Positions 50,427 to 64,000 of a stretch of DNA of 64,000 bases are shown one piece after another. The DNA is from Fistulifera solaris (taxonomy: Eukaryota; Bacillariophyta; Bacillariophyceae; Naviculales; Stauroneidaceae). The stretch spans positions 372,001-436,000 of the forward strand of contig AP026129.1 of assembly GCA_030295235.1 (NCBI GenBank), read 5' to 3'. The position numbers were made by a program, and so were the translations under genes. How positions within the stretch are numbered: the stretch's first letter is position 1; the number at the start of each line of letters is the position of its first letter. The notes under the pieces are model-generated. The model had not been told where the DNA came from and made no database searches. It saw nothing but the letters and a program-made list of their open reading frames with translations.

Positions 50427-52817
50427 TTATCCTTGTTCTGGAGGATTTGCTAATGCCTCTCCCTCCTTCGTCAAATCTTGAAGCTTAACTAACCCAATAA
50501 TTGTCTCAGGATTGATACCCACCGAATGGACCTGGTTTAGGAACGCTTGGCAATCCAGATAGAGTTGCAGTTTGACTTTTTCACCATCACTCATCCCCCC
50601 AGCAGTGGTCAATCGGGAAGCTCGACGGTTACGCTGCAAAGCAACCTCCGTACGAGCGACCGTGGTAAGAAGCTCTTCAACGGCTGTTGCATAACGATCC
50701 GCTACTTGTACCACAATCTGTTGTTTCCATCTGAATCCAACCGTGGACGGCGTGCGATTCGCCTCTGAGAATTCTTTTACCGGGCGTAGTATTTGGTCGC
50801 AAAAATGGGAAGGTTGCGTAGGAGGGGGTCGATTTGTCATGCGATATGTAGCCGCAACTCCCTTGACAAGAGCTAGAGGGGTGCAGCATTTTTCAGTCAG
50901 AATCCTGACGATGACTGCATTCCATGCGGTATCAAGAAGCGGCAAAATCTGATCAGCGGCTTCACTTAAAATATCCTTCACAAGCTCAGACAGTTCAGGA
51001 GAAGCGTCAAGCGATTTACAAATGATCGAAGAGTATTCATCACGTAAAAGCCTTCCAGAACCGACAGCTCCCACGTAACAGCAGCTACATTTTCTTCGCT
51101 GTCTGCCCAGCAGTAAGTATGGCTACCTATTTCCTCAATGGCGTCAGGGGCCTCGTTTGCTTCACCCTCGCGTACAGGCTCTTGGCCAAATCGAATTTTG
51201 CCGTCCATCCCCTCTTGAATGAAATGCGTCATACGTCCCACAAGTTGCAGAGCTCCCCTTAAAAATCGATTTGTCAGCGGTGGCAGTAAGACATCACGAC
51301 GCCAAAGGAATAGCAAGATATCGTTGAGCTCCTGAAAGAGGGATAATTCAAAATTTGTTGTTTCAGACTCTCCGCTGTATACTTGGGCGACCCAACCTTC
51401 TTTTGTCGTCGTCTCTATGGCAATGTTTAGTCTTTTCGAACATTCGCCAAAACGGAGCTGATAGTAAATAGGCAAATTCCACTTTTTGGAAAACTCGGCC
51501 GTTTTAGGATGCTCGTATATCCGTTGCTGGGCTAACTTGACAATTTCGGGTTTTGCTTCTCTCAACAAATTGACCGCTAGACTATTTAGAAACGAATCCA
51601 ATGCCAAATAGTTTGTTTGTAAAATTTTCGCGATCCCTGGAGAAAAGATCGCCATCCGGACAGCGGAATCGGTCATCAACGTTGTAGCCAAAGGCACCCA
51701 TACACCTCGAGTGAGTAAATCGATACCAGCGGTTAATAGATAGTCCATTTGAAGAAAGTCACCAAATCGTTGTGCTAAGGTGTTGGAAAGGTCGTCAAGC
51801 AATGAAGTTAATCCAGCACATTCTCCTCGAGCTCCACCCTGGTCCAGACGTCCCATCGAAAGGTGCTCTCGAATCAAAGGCATGATGCTGGTACGTGCAA
51901 AGACAGATTCAGCATCCGTAGCACGTCCTATGAGAGATAGACCACGAACAGCATGGCCGAATCGAAGCAAAAGTATTTCCTTCTCGCTTGCTCCGAGGTT
52001 TTGTTGTGTCCACCGTAGTAGAAGTCTCTCAAGTTCTCCGGCAAGGCTCTGAGATACATCAGCCTCAAGATGACGGATGCGTGGTGCAAGCTGTAGAAAG
52101 AACTGTGCCCGTTCGGTGTCTGGTGGTAGAGATGCATTGATGTTATTCGAAGCCTTGTCATCTGCAATGTCGGTGATGTCATCTTGAGACTGCTGTACCT
52201 CTATGATAAGACTTTGAGCAATATGAGCGGCTCGTTCGAGTGATAACGCATGATCCAAAGCATCTAGGAGAAAGTCGAAGCACTAATGAGATATAACTCT
52301 AAATCGCCGGATTTGAAGAGGAAATAACTACCTACTTACCATCAAGGGCACTGGTGTCGTCATCGTTGGCGCTTCTCTCCTCGTCATCGCCCGACGCTCT
52401 GGCCTCGGCTGCTAGTACGCTTCCGTATTTTCTCATTTGCAAATCAAGCTGCACGATTTTCTCTGCCGCTAATAAATCTTCGAAAGAATCAGCGCACTCT
52501 TGAGCGTGGATAACGCGTCTCTGATGCTTCTTGATCACCAAGGCACGTTCACAGATATTATTCAGCTTGGACGACAAGCTCCCCTCGGATTGCTCCACAC
52601 CTTGGAGTAATGGGTGCAGTTGCGTCAAAAGAAAATGCAAATCAGTAGGAAGAGTGCTCAAACTGCTTCCCATGTGCAGTAGATTCTGTCCAGACTGCGA
52701 ACTAGCGAGCTTTTGAGTCAAAATTTGACCATGCTGCTCCGCTTGATCTTTCAGCTGTTGATATTTGTGCTGCAGCGCCGCGGTCGACAAATTGGATGGG
52801 ATATCGATCGCAGTCAT
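50427..52817 (-). CDS. COG2: Conserved oligomeric Golgi complex subunit 2
   Basis: Two exons, 52817-52340 and 52263-50427 (donor gtaagt, acceptor ctcctag); about 771 residues after adding one base to the run at 51046-51049, in LEGFLRDEYSS. The call rests on the C-terminal domain: VAATYRMTNRPPPTQPSHF, DQILRPVKEFSE, WKQQIVVQVADRYATAVEEL, VARTEVALQRNR, and KVKLQLYLDCQAFLNQV, the pattern of the COG2 C-terminal family. The N-terminal half is helical and coiled (LQHKYQQLKDQAEQHGQIL, LERAAHIAQSLIIEVQQ) as in other tethering-complex subunits. COG2 belongs to lobe A of the COG complex, which tethers retrograde vesicles at the Golgi. The acidic insert before the splice (DDEERSANDDDTS) is lineage-specific. 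Confidence 0.82.
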
Positions 52818-53517
52818 GTTTTTGTTATTATTTTTGTTGGAGTATTTTGCTTTGTAACGATATGTAATGAGAATGATAAATGACTTATCGACGAACGACA
52901 TCGTCGGTGCGATCGTCGACAACAATACGAAGTAATAATACAGTAGGGTTAATGTTGTGCGACAGACCCAAAACACAGCGACCCAAAGGGCATTTTCGCG
53001 TGACTGAATTTCGTTCAAAAGTTCATACGAATGGATTTCGCGTTCCGTGTTACAATATGCTGGCACTAGACATTGTCGCTATATTGAAATATGTCTTACA
53101 AAGGCATTTGATTATTGGAGCCCACTTTTGGCCTGTTTACCCGCCGTAAGGGCTCCATTAACAGCTATTATCGATGGTCGCTCTGCTCACTTCGTACTTG
53201 GTACGTTTTGTCCGGTCTTCGTCTGTACATCATCCGTACTAGGAACCGGTTTCATGTGGTACATCCTGGTATATAAAGAGATGGCAGTTACAGAATGAAG
53301 CATACGAAACTCCCATTGAAAAAGTCGCATGACGATGCGCATGTTTTTCACTCGAAGCCTTTTATGGCGATGCAACTAACTGATTGCGTTTGTGAAAGAG
53401 AAAACAATACTGAAGTGCTTTAGCTGGCTGCTCTTCCGCTAGTAGATCAAGTCAGACCTGCTGTAGCAAGAAGTTGCGCTGCTTGTCGATAGCGGCCTTG
53501 CGTAGACTACTTTGCAA
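52818..53517. promoter_or_regulatory. Divergent intergenic region (COG2 / inositol kinase)
   Basis: About 700 bases between divergent genes. No credible gene; TACTTGGTAC and CCGTACTAGG-like motifs lie near 53190-53240. It should contain both promoters. Confidence 0.4.
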
Positions 53518-54980
53518 ATGCGAGTTCAACGCACCGCAACGATTGTTGTCGTTGCGTCATCTGGCGCATACCTTACGTGGAGGCTACTGCAATGGCGCGC
53601 TCGCAAGCGGACCCGGAAAAGTGTGGAGCGAGTAAAAAGCTTGTTGAGAGAAGGACCACTGGTACGTTTCAGTTTCACTTTTGTCGGCATGAAAATAGAA
53701 AAGCCGAGGCTCACTTGTTGTGTGCTATTATTCATCTTTTCGATAAAACCGTGCGCTGAATATAGCTGGCTATCGATGACCCCGATGTACAAAGTAGAGT
53801 CATCAACACAGCTATCAAACGCGCGTCGAAATGGATGCAGCTGCGCGAATCAGCGCAACAGATGACTGGTCAGGTAGGAGGTATAAGTGCCAACAAGAAG
53901 CCTCTGCTGAGTCTAAAGCCAGATTACGTGCTCAAACCACTATACACCGATCACCGCGGGATCCGCGAACTGATCTTTTACGAAGCAATGGTAGCCGCCT
54001 CTCGCACAACACAGCATTATGCTGCATTTTTACGTCCTAAAACCGAAGAAACTAGCAGGATGGCCTGGATCGATACCCTGGCCGTTGCTTTAAGTATATT
54101 GTGGCAAGACCCTGTTGTGATGGAACAAGAAGCTAAATTAAAAGAAGCCTGGCGGAAGGTCAAAAAGAAGCGGATGCACTAGACAAGTTATCCAAGTTTA
54201 CGGCTTCCTATTACGGCGTTATCGGACAAAAGAGGTTCGATCCGGAATTTGAGTTTGGCATTCACGAAGATGCTCACCTCTTGTTGCAAGACATCACAAG
54301 CAATTTCGTCAAGCCATGCGTTATTGATCTGAAAATGGGCTCGCAGTCTTACGAACCCGATGCCACGGTTGAGAAGAGAACCCGTGAGTATTCCAAGTAT
54401 CCTCAGCAAGCTTTGTTCGGCTTCCGGATAGTTGGCATGAGGTATCATGAACCATCGCACCCGGACGCCGACGAATTTGGCTTCGTGCTCGTGGGCAAAG
54501 AATATGGCCGAACGTTAACAACAAAAGATCAGCTACTGGAAGCTTTTCGAATATTTTTCACGGCTGGGATGAGGTCAAGGCCAAATCCCCACGACTCATC
54601 TGCTAACCTTCTCGAATTGGCTGAGTCCCCTGTCGAGGATCGTAAAATCCGCACCAAAACGATAGCGAATCTTTTGCAACTGCTGCGCGGCTTACGGCGC
54701 TGGTTTGACGAGAATGAATCCACTTTTCGATTCTTTGCTAGTTCTGTGTTGCTTGTCTTTGAGGGAGATCTCACCAAGACGAAAGGGAGCGATCTCGGCC
54801 GAGCGTCATTAAAAATGATCGACTTTGGCAGGGTTCGACGAGCTGACGCTGCAACTGACGAATCAAAAATCGGACGAAGGCTATCGAAAAGGTCTACGAA
54901 CGCTGCATGGTCTGTTACTAGACTTACTCGACGAGGACAAAGGGAAAAGCGGGCCAACACTAGTATCTAACGGAAGATAG
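53518..54980 (+). CDS. Inositol polyphosphate kinase (IPK/IP6K family)
   Basis: Two exons, 53518-53661 and 53766-54980 (donor gtacgt, acceptor atatag); about 452 residues after adding one base at 54162-54166 and removing one at 54865-54869. An N-terminal hydrophobic helix (TIVVVASSGAYLTWRLLQW) suggests a membrane anchor. The kinase core has LKPLYTDHRGIRELIFYEAM, the signature PCVIDLKMGSQSYEPDA (PxxxDxKxG near residue 230) and, after the second correction, SLKMIDFGRV and DEGYRKGLRTLHGLL, the closing catalytic elements. The family phosphorylates inositol phosphates; whether this one is an IPMK, IP3K or IP6K cannot be decided. Without corrections both the middle and the C-terminus would be lost. 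Confidence 0.84.
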
Positions 54981-55035
54981 CATAGATTTGATAAAGATCA
55001 CTTATTGTCTACCATTTCGCCTGAACAACCGGGTT

Positions 55036-56777
<1,742 letters not shown>

Positions 56778-57330
56778 GATTGATAATGTAAGAGGAGAGA
56801 AAATGAACAATATTTCGTTACAATCACCAAACTAAAAAGATGTTTTTGCCAACACAAATGGTGAACACAATAACCTTCCTCTCGAAGCAAGTCGAACGTC
56901 GAACGTATTCTTCGCTTCCAGGATTGTACCTCGCTGCGATAAGGATAGGGCTACTACTTAAAGTATCCTACCGCGACACGGTACACTTTTATTTATAGAC
57001 AAGTATCATGATGACGTGGCATTGTTTTAAGGGTGAATGAATCGTATTCCTTCAAAGCAAACGTACCAGGTGCGGGACGCTCTCTCTAAAATAGGTCGTA
57101 GCATCCATTCTTATCTTTAGCTAAACCTCTACTCCGTGCAAGGAATCGATTTTGAAAATGTTTTAAAAAGAAGGTACTTTTTTCTCTAAACAGTAGTAAA
57201 CTTATAAAAAAATACGATGACCAAATGACAAGCTGTTGGAAGAGCAATCGTCAGCTGTGGACAGTCCATTACGTAATCTCTAAAGTAAATACCTTTTCCT
57301 ACGCGACAATTGATTCGTTGAAGGCCAATC
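56778..57330. other. Intergenic region
   Basis: About 550 bases between minus-strand genes. It includes a TACCAGGTG motif near 57064 and AT-rich runs near 57170-57210. No gene. Confidence 0.45.
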
Positions 57331-57785
57331 TTACACGTTAAAAGATTCACCGCAACCACATGAACCCTTCGAATTCGGATTGTTGAACGTAAACTCGCTA
57401 CTCATCTCCGTATCCTCCCAATCCATTGTGGTCCCTACCACATTAAACAGAGCCATGGGTTCAATGAAGACGTTAAGACCGTGCGATTCGACCTTGAGAT
57501 CTTTGGGATTTTCTTCGAAAGCATAATTCAAAGTATACGACAGACCATTACATCCTCGTCTTTTCACGCCGAGTCGGATTCCGATGGCTCCTTTTGCATT
57601 ATCTCCATTTAAAAGTTCTCGAATACGGTTGGCAGCAGAGTTTGTTAAAATAATAGGGTCTTTATCACGTATTTGTCGGCGGCGCGGGGGCTGTTCACAG
57701 CAGCGGCTGAACTGTAAAAACGACAGGTTACTGCTATAGGAATGGCTCGCGTCAGGTGGTGAGCAGTGCGAATGAGCGACAGCAT
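57331..57785 (-). CDS. ISCA1: Iron-sulfur cluster assembly protein ISCA1, mitochondrial
   Basis: Single exon, about 151 residues after adding one base to the run at 57661-57663, which joins the leader (MLSLIRTAHHLTRAIPIAVTCRF) to the A-type carrier domain. The domain has DPIILTNSAANRIRELL, GVKRRGCNGLSYTLNY, NVFIEPMALFNVVGTTMDW and NNPNSKGSCGCGESF; the three ligand Cys are in GCNG and CGCG. The GVKRRGCNGLSY and SSEFTFNNPN wording points to ISCA1 rather than ISCA2. It acts late in mitochondrial 4Fe-4S cluster assembly. An in-frame ATG further upstream is less likely because it lacks leader character. Confidence 0.9.
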
Positions 57786-58408
57786 TAGCAAATTGCTTGT
57801 ATTTTCTTGCAAATAGATTGGATAGAAAAGGGATGTTAAAAATTGTATTGGTATCAACGATAATGCGCTCGTATTGTTTAGAGTGTTCCGCCTTCCGCCG
57901 TTTTCGTCGCTTTCGTCATCCTCGTGACATGCTCTCAATAAGTCGTTTGCCAGTGCGACTTTCAGAGTCGAAAGTCATAATTACTGATCTAGTACTACGT
58001 AGTATCCTCCAAACAGAACAGGTAAAGGTACTGCCTCGAGAGTAAAGAAGTACTCAAAACAGAAATTGGAGATCGGGCTGCTCGGCGCTCCGCCTCCAGC
58101 CTGTTTTCCCTTTTGTTGTTCTTGCGTTGCTGCCTCAGCTGGAGGCCATGACCTGCAGTCTATCGATAAAGTGAAGCAGCAACCTCAATCATCAGATCTT
58201 TTCCTAGCTTGGTAGCCGTGTCAGCAGCTTTTGCAGTCGACAATTGAGCTTTCCCTGCTACGAGACCAGAGATAGACAACAAACCAACGAAACACTCCGA
58301 GCCCCAGGATCGACGCTCGATTATCATCATCTCCTCAGTAGCTTTCTTCAAAACGCGCGGTTTTTGGGTCTAGGTTTCGCTGATTTTTGTCGGCAAAATC
58401 TGCATATC
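57786..58408. promoter_or_regulatory. Divergent intergenic region (ISCA1 / SAPS protein)
   Basis: About 620 bases. A 63-codon minus-strand open frame (58160-58351) is present but unsupported. The region should contain promoters of both neighbours. Confidence 0.4.
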
Positions 58409-61400
58409 ATGTCTTTTTTTAGCTCTGGAATGGCAGGAGACATCTGGTCTACCGGTGCGTTCTCATTCGAATCCCCTCTCAAGGATTTACTGGACTCTGG
58501 CGACTACACGACAGAACAGCTTTTAGCAGAAGATGAACTACTCCAAGAAATTAGAGGACTACATCCGCAGCTTATCAGCTTTTTTCTCGACGCCGGAAGC
58601 TGTAACGAAGCTCGTTCGTTACGTTATACTTCCGTCGAAAGAGAGTCAAACCAGCTATGGAAATGAGGAAAAGACAAACCGAAAGGACCCTGGAGATTGG
58701 TTGAAAGAGCATTTGGATAGGAACGAAAAAGATTCGAAAACGCCTGAAAATGACCCTGAGATTAAGCATGTACGTTTCCCCTACATGGCATGTGAAATTA
58801 TCTGTTGCGAAATAGATTCCATCATAGACGTCCTCGTTGACGGGAAAGTGGCCACGGCGGAACAGAAACTAATAGAAAATCAGCCGTCAAACGACAACGA
58901 AGAAACGAGCGCTGTGGATACATCTAGCGACATGCGTATACTGGACTTGCTGTTTTCTTTACTTTATGACACCAAATCGGGAGAGCTGGATGATTATCGG
59001 GCGGGATACTTTGACAAGATCTTGACCGTACTGTTTCGAAAGCGGCCGGAAGACCTCGTAAATTTCATCAACAAGGGAGGAGCATTGGGTACCAACGCAC
59101 TTATGGAAGCTGTATTTTCTCATCTATATTCCCATTCGATCATGCAAATTGCTCAAAGGCTTATGCTACCAAAAGACCAACACCTCCGCAGCCCCCTCCC
59201 GAAGAAAATGGAGCGGAAATTATTGCGGAAGAACACCAGCTAGAAGATGATTTGGCCGTCTACTGCAACTGGTCGCAGTCGAATGATGCGTTAAACATGT
59301 TGCTTGATATACTGACTGATCCAAAGCCACCATTAGCACCAATGAGCACAGAAGAAATTGATGAGTTTAAATTGGATATGTCCTTGAACGCGTCAGAAGT
59401 GCTCATCACAGTCATTCAAAATTCCATGCTTAGTTCAGAAACTATGCTCTCATTGACGAAATCCGAAACTATCAAGAGACTGGTGCTTGCGGCGACCACA
59501 ATTCGGGTGGACGATGGTGAAGAGTCATTCTTTAGCCCCCACGAATCCCTTTTGACATCAGCAATGAATGTATTAGAGAGTTTGATATTACAGCTCGGTG
59601 GTTACGGAGCCGTGGGAACTATGTTCCTGCTTCCGGAAGAAGAAGGAGGGCAGCTGATGGAAGGTGCGGTTTCTGAAGATCATCAGCATTTGATTGCTGA
59701 CCTGGAATCCGTTCTTGAACACCTACCTCTTTTGCTGTCAGAAATGTCTAATCTTCTACAGCATTCGTCGACTAAAAATGGCGATCGTTCATGCAATTTT
59801 CTCGGTCTGAACCGCAACCTTTACTTGGTAACTCTCGCCTTCGGATTGTAAGAGTACTCGAGTCGCTTGTCCTTCTCGGAGACGCCGAGGTCGACGCGAT
59901 GCTGGTTCAGTCGGATTGCTTAGAATTGTGTCTAAACCTCTTTTGGGATTTCCAATGGGGTTCAATGCTGCACCAATCGGTCGCTAACTTATTGGTTCAC
60001 GTTTTCGAAGGTCACAACGCACGTTTTGCTATGCAAGAATACTTTCTGATAAAATGCAATCTGCTTGGTAGATTGATGGAGTCATTCATGGAACTGCAAG
60101 AGGAAGACAAGGTTTCAGAGGTGGTATCGAATCTGGAAAACATTAATGTTGCGGGGATTGCGGGGGAGAGTGACAAGAGCATCACGAATGATCTACTACC
60201 GGTGTCAGAAGATGATGTCGAAGCAGCAATGGAGAAACAAGAACTGGAAGACGAATCTTCTTCTTCTGCCAAACAAATTCTTTTTTCGAATGTGGAAGAA
60301 CTAGCTACAAATGCTGTCCAAATGGAATGTCGCGATACATCAACTATTGGTGCAGCTGCCCCATCACAGTCGTTCCGTTTTGGCTATATGGGCCATGTGA
60401 TCATCATTTGTCAGGCTCTGGTGCATGCATGTGCTACTGAAGTAGAGCCAGAGGAGCAAATGCTTATGCAAAATGGTGGCTCGCCGGAAAGCCCTCTACC
60501 TGACGAGACCGAGGCCCTCCTTCTGGCGGAGCTCGTTGCGAACCATGCCTTATCTGAAAGATGGACTGAGTTCATATCAACAACTTTAGCTTCAGAAACA
60601 GTGATACAGTCGACCCCACTTGGTGGCTACGGTTCAGGACAGGATCCTTTGCACGCACATCGTCCGGGTCTAGCGGACGATGATGACATCGACGATGATA
60701 ATATGGGACCGCCGGTGCCGCCAAGAGGGATTGGGGGATTTGATATGGATGAAAATGATTTGGACATAGCGGCGAGTATTATGTCGGGCTTTTTCTTCTT
60801 CTCACCAGCGCAGGGACGGTGATGCCGGGACAAACGACACTGGTTCATTGGGGTCGGGCGATTCGGAAAGGTCGTACAATTCTGGAGAAACAGCTAGCGA
60901 GCGAAGTGGCTATGCATTCGATGATCCGTTGGGAAAGGTTGGGTCACTTGGCATTGAATTGGGAAAGCTAACGAAATACAAGGAGAGCGCCGGTCAAATA
61001 TCGAAAGATTCAGGTGACGTGGAGGACGACGACACGTCGTCTGGTTCGTCGTCTGACGATGAACAGATTTCTGGAGAAGGCTCTGATGAAGTTCCTGTCA
61101 TGGATCTTTTTGCTGGAAACTTCGACTACAACCAGACCGATGAAGATGCAGCTAAGCAACCGCAAGTTACTGAATTTACTGATTTCGCTAAATTTGATGA
61201 GGTTGACGAAGTCTTTGGCGAATTCGTTGAGGCAACTGCACCAACATCTCAGGAATCAGAAATTCCATCAAGTCCAGAAGACATCTTTCAAAAGGGTGAC
61301 CATGCAGATTTGCTCGAGACTGAAATCGTCGAGGATAACGGTGACGAAATGAGTCGTGAAAGCGGCGAATCAGGCCATTTTTCAGGTGAAACGAAGCACG

Positions 61401-61426
61401 TGGATATCAAGAGAATGAACAATTAA
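58409..61426 (+). CDS. SAPS-domain protein, PP6-type phosphatase regulatory subunit
   Basis: Single exon, about 1005 residues with four run-length corrections: one base fewer at 58580-58585, one more at 59171-59174, one more at 59797-59800, one fewer at 60790-60794. They cancel, so the total length stays a multiple of three. The SAPS repeat region shows TTEQLLAEDELLQEIRGLHP, LISFFSTPEAVTKLVRYVI, RFPYMACEIICCEID, LMEAVFSHLYSHSIMQIAQ, FSRSEPQPLLGNSRLRIVRV, ESLVLLGDAEVDAML, and HQSVANLLVHVFEGHN. The C-terminal third is acidic and disordered (DDDTSSGSSSDDEQIS). In yeast and animals SAPS proteins bind the Sit4/PP6 catalytic subunit in growth and cell-cycle control. Confidence 0.88.
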
Positions 61427-61684
61427 AACACGATCAAGTCTTCGCGTTATTTCGTAACGACCTTTTACATGTTCTACTATCGTTGTCGACCAGCATTGTT
61501 GAGTTTGCGCCTTAGCTTTCACCGTTACCAGTTGTGCTACAATAGTTTTTTTGCACGTGTTTGCTAGCGACAAAAGCAAACTTTGGTTACATACATTATT
61601 CATATATGTTTTCTATAGGAGCGTACTCCGTTTCAAAAGTGGAGTCTTGCAAGGTCACTCGGTGGTAAACTTCCGACCCCAAAA

Positions 61685-63260
61685 TTAGCAAGATGAGACA
61701 AAGAGATTGAGACCGTCAATGACTGGTCCGTAGTTGAAATCCGGTATATTCATATCGTAAAAGTGCATGCAGAGAACGGAAACAATGATTCCAGCGCTTA
61801 CCCCGCGGTACATTACTTTGGTTGCACCAGCGTTGACAATCTTGTCGACCGCCACTCCCACCAAAACGACCGAAGTCACGTGAATGAGAACCAGAAGCAA
61901 AGAATAGTCACAAAAAGCACTCTCCGGGTATTTGGATTCCTGGTCTGTTTCAGAAAGGCCACCAACGAAGCATTGTACACCATCCGAATAATTCTCGCTG
62001 AATTGCGTCGAAGGGTATTGTTCCGTCCAGTCCCCGTGAGCTCCCAGCCCTTGCAGTACGAATAAAAGAGGAGACATGACAGATGCTACAATGAACTGAA
62101 ATGTCGCCAGTAACAGATTCAAGTAGTTCATATTGACCGGCTGTTTGAACTGTAGAAATACGTGTTCTTTATAAAGCTGAGTGAAGACGGGGATGAGCAC
62201 AGAAATGCAACCATACTATGACACACAACAAACATCGTACATACCGTGACTATAGCAGCTGGAATGCAGCTCGAGACGTATAACAAGGTATTGATAGCGG
62301 TCCTTGTTGGAATCGAATCGGCGTACATGAACTCGTTGGGGTCAATCAGCGTAACAAAAGCTGGAAGGAGAGCAAACATAACGGCGAAAAACAAAATGAG
62401 TGATCCCCACACATGTTCTTTGGCCAGGCCTCCATAACCCGACACGGCTGTCCTCGGGGGTAAATCCGAATCTGCGGTACACGTCTCGTTGGCAAGACTG
62501 TACAAGGCACTGGTCGTTAGACTGCGTTCCGTCGACGAAGTATGACGACCATCGTCCTCATTACTTGCATTGCGGGTTCTACGGGTATCTTGATCAGACT
62601 TGCGGGTGAGCGAACACAGTCCATCCGGATGACCAAATTGAGTGAGAAAAAGCCGTCAGGGGCAGTGTAAATTGTACCAAAATGACGGTCAAAGTGGGAG
62701 GAACACGGTAACCGGAAACAAAAACTAAGAGTATGCAAAGCGTATCGAGGAGTGCCATGATCGCCACATCAATCAAAGGTATTCCCAACTTGATTTTCGA
62801 GCTGGGTGTTTTCAAAAAATATCCTGTCATGACGATAATTCCCAGCAAGAGGGCATGGGCACCTGTGACGGCTTCTACGGTGAGAAGACGAAAGGGAGCG
62901 GTTCGGTCGACTAATAGTTTAAAAGTCGATCGTTCCCCCCGCATACGAGAGGGCCAAAATGACGAACCAAAATAGGACAACGAGATGATTGCGTCGCCTT
63001 TGATCGATAGAGAGCTCCATATCGGAATCCCAAAGGTTTTCGACGTTTGCAATGATCCGTAACGAACTTTTCAGACGATTCCAGACCCAATACACGAAGG
63101 AAGATTGATTACTTTGACTTTGATTGTCATGATCCATCTCGGATTCGTCTTGCCATTGATCATCTAAGGTTTCATCGTACGATTGAGTATCATAGCCATC
63201 CGTCTCGGAGGTAGCCCCGTAATTGCGTATTCGGGTGTCCAGTTGAGAATGTTCGTTCAT
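61685..63260 (-). CDS. CRT-like transporter (chloroquine-resistance-transporter family)
   Basis: Two exons, 63260-62245 and 62176-61685 (donor gtatgt, acceptor cactcag); about 501 residues after removing one base at 62935-62940 and one at 62647-62651, which make exon 1 a multiple of three. The N-terminus is hydrophilic and acidic (YDTQSYDETLDDQWQDESEMD in part: DETLDDQWQDESEM). Around nine or ten membrane helices follow. The mark of the family is VSGYRVPPTLTVILVQFTLPLTAF, here shortened to SGYRVPPTLTVILVQ, with later WGSLILFFAVMFALLPAF and PVNMNYLNLLLATFQFIVA. Plant CLTs of this family carry thiols such as glutathione across the plastid envelope; the parasite PfCRT is vacuolar. Which membrane applies here is unknown. 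Confidence 0.82.
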
Positions 63261-63868
63261 CCTCAACAGAGTTTGTTGCAGTAGCGGTGATTCTCACAGC
63301 CCAGTACTTGTAACTACAGAAAGACTATCGTTTATCTCTTCGAGATTCGTATTACAGTTTGCTGTATTTTAGCATAGTCTTTTGACTTGTAACTAGGCAA
63401 CGACACAAGGAGAATAATATGTTTTCTCCTTTCTTGTCAACACTCGTGCGCTAGCGTTTGCTGGTGTTTTTGTTGTTGTTCTTGTTGCAGTTGACTTGCA
63501 CTGAGAATGAGAACGAGCAACGTGTGTGCGAGACCGCGATTGGATAGAGCACTTTCTAAGAGATACCGTACCATTTACTCTAGGACAGGAAGCAAATGTT
63601 GTAAGCCATTACGACAAATATTGATGTGAGAATTCTGGTTTGACAGAAAGATATTCCTCCACGCATAGCCCGCATTTCTCGTTTTCAAAGATTCACATTC
63701 ATTTGGAGTTCGGAGTCACATCTATTCCTTAGTTTTGATTACACTTTACGCTCTACAACATAGAGTAATTAGGAGGATGAACGCTGCTCTTTGTTGAGGG
63801 AAGAAAAGCAGCAGAAAGAAAAGTTTGGTGACACAGATTACTCGACTAAGAACATCGACGCTTTCGCC
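63261..63868. promoter_or_regulatory. Divergent intergenic region (CRT-like / partial gene)
   Basis: About 600 bases between divergent starts. Low-complexity tgttgttcttgttgc near 63470-63490. No gene seen. Confidence 0.4.
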
Positions 63869-64000
63869 ATGGATACAGGTACGTTTTTATTGAGTATTAA
63901 GCCTTTCTTCTCTTTTCACAACGTTCTTACAAGATTTACGTGGCAGAACTGGGCTGGATGCATGCTGTTATTAGTGTCGGATTTCTCTTGCTCGTCGGTG
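63869..64000 (+). CDS. 5' end of a gene cut by the window edge
   Basis: A ten-base first exon, 63869-63878 (Met-Asp-Thr plus one base), is followed by a donor gtacgt and an acceptor ggcag at 63946. Exon 2 from 63947 then reads GluLeuGly then WMHAVISVGFLLLVG to the window end, a hydrophobic segment that suggests a membrane protein. The tiny first exon is inferred from frame and splice-site agreement only. No family can be named. Confidence 0.45.
   Translation, partial: MDTGTFLLSIKPFFSFHNVLTRFTWQNWAGCMLLLVSDFSCSSV

Noticed and set aside
58160-58351. 63-codon minus-strand open frame before the SAPS gene
   Set aside because: Short, no homologous motif recognised, lies in a divergent promoter gap. 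Could only be supported by transcripts.

Overview
The window is nuclear DNA of a eukaryotic microalga, most likely a pennate diatom close to or identical with Phaeodactylum tricornutum. The evidence is compact genes with few short GT-AG introns, bipartite plastid-type leaders, mitochondrial leaders, and a mix of plastid (ferredoxin-thioredoxin reductase variable chain), secretory (COG2, spondin and DOMON proteins) and nuclear (TFIIE alpha, cap-binding protein) functions. I recognise no rRNA, tRNA, CRISPR array or full-length transposon. The organism name is inferred from style and protein content, not from a search.

Layout. 0-6 kb: nitrogen metabolism (mitochondrial aspartate aminotransferase; a divergent pair of a cyclic 2,3-diphosphoglycerate synthetase-like protein and carbamate kinase; a METTL7-like methyltransferase). 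6-16 kb: patatin-like lipase, RluA-type pseudouridine synthase, fused PabA-PabB aminodeoxychorismate synthase, a ubiquitin-like protein with a membrane tail, a BMT2-like rRNA methyltransferase and a spondin-domain protein. 16-25 kb: MYND protein, FAHD1-like hydrolase, TFIIE alpha, a UBA-UIM-PUB-UBX Cdc48 cofactor and an equilibrative nucleoside transporter. 25-35 kb: DGAT2-type acyltransferase, isochorismatase-like hydrolase, a large degenerate minisatellite, mitochondrial ribosomal protein L28, a membrane-anchored nitrilase-like protein, an unknown secreted protein and a metallophosphatase. 35-48 kb: S49 peptidase, thylakoid lumen protein, nuclear cap-binding protein CBP80, FTR variable chain, SKA1-like protein and gamma-glutamyltransferase. 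48-64 kb: an oxygenase-like/DOMON protein, COG2, inositol polyphosphate kinase, dihydrolipoamide dehydrogenase, ISCA1, a SAPS-domain protein, a CRT-like transporter and the start of one more gene.

Two points govern how the annotation should be read. First, 19 genes are broken by single-base length errors, 27 in all, almost every one in a mononucleotide run. In each of these genes, allowing the listed run(s) to differ by one base makes the total coding length a multiple of three and puts the family motifs in one frame. This looks like residual homopolymer error in a long-read assembly rather than 19 pseudogenes. Second, intergenic DNA is full of small inverted and direct repeats: a dispersed hairpin family (CATGACTG-N4/5-CAGTCRTG), GGTACC/TACCAGGTA motifs, a TACTCCGTA palindrome and a minisatellite built on AGAATTTCTG.

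The best candidate for a little-described system is the divergent cyclic-2,3-DPG-synthetase-like/carbamate kinase pair. Other candidates are the ubiquitin-like protein whose RGG end runs straight into a hydrophobic tail, and the oxygenase-like/DOMON/lipid-anchor fusion.
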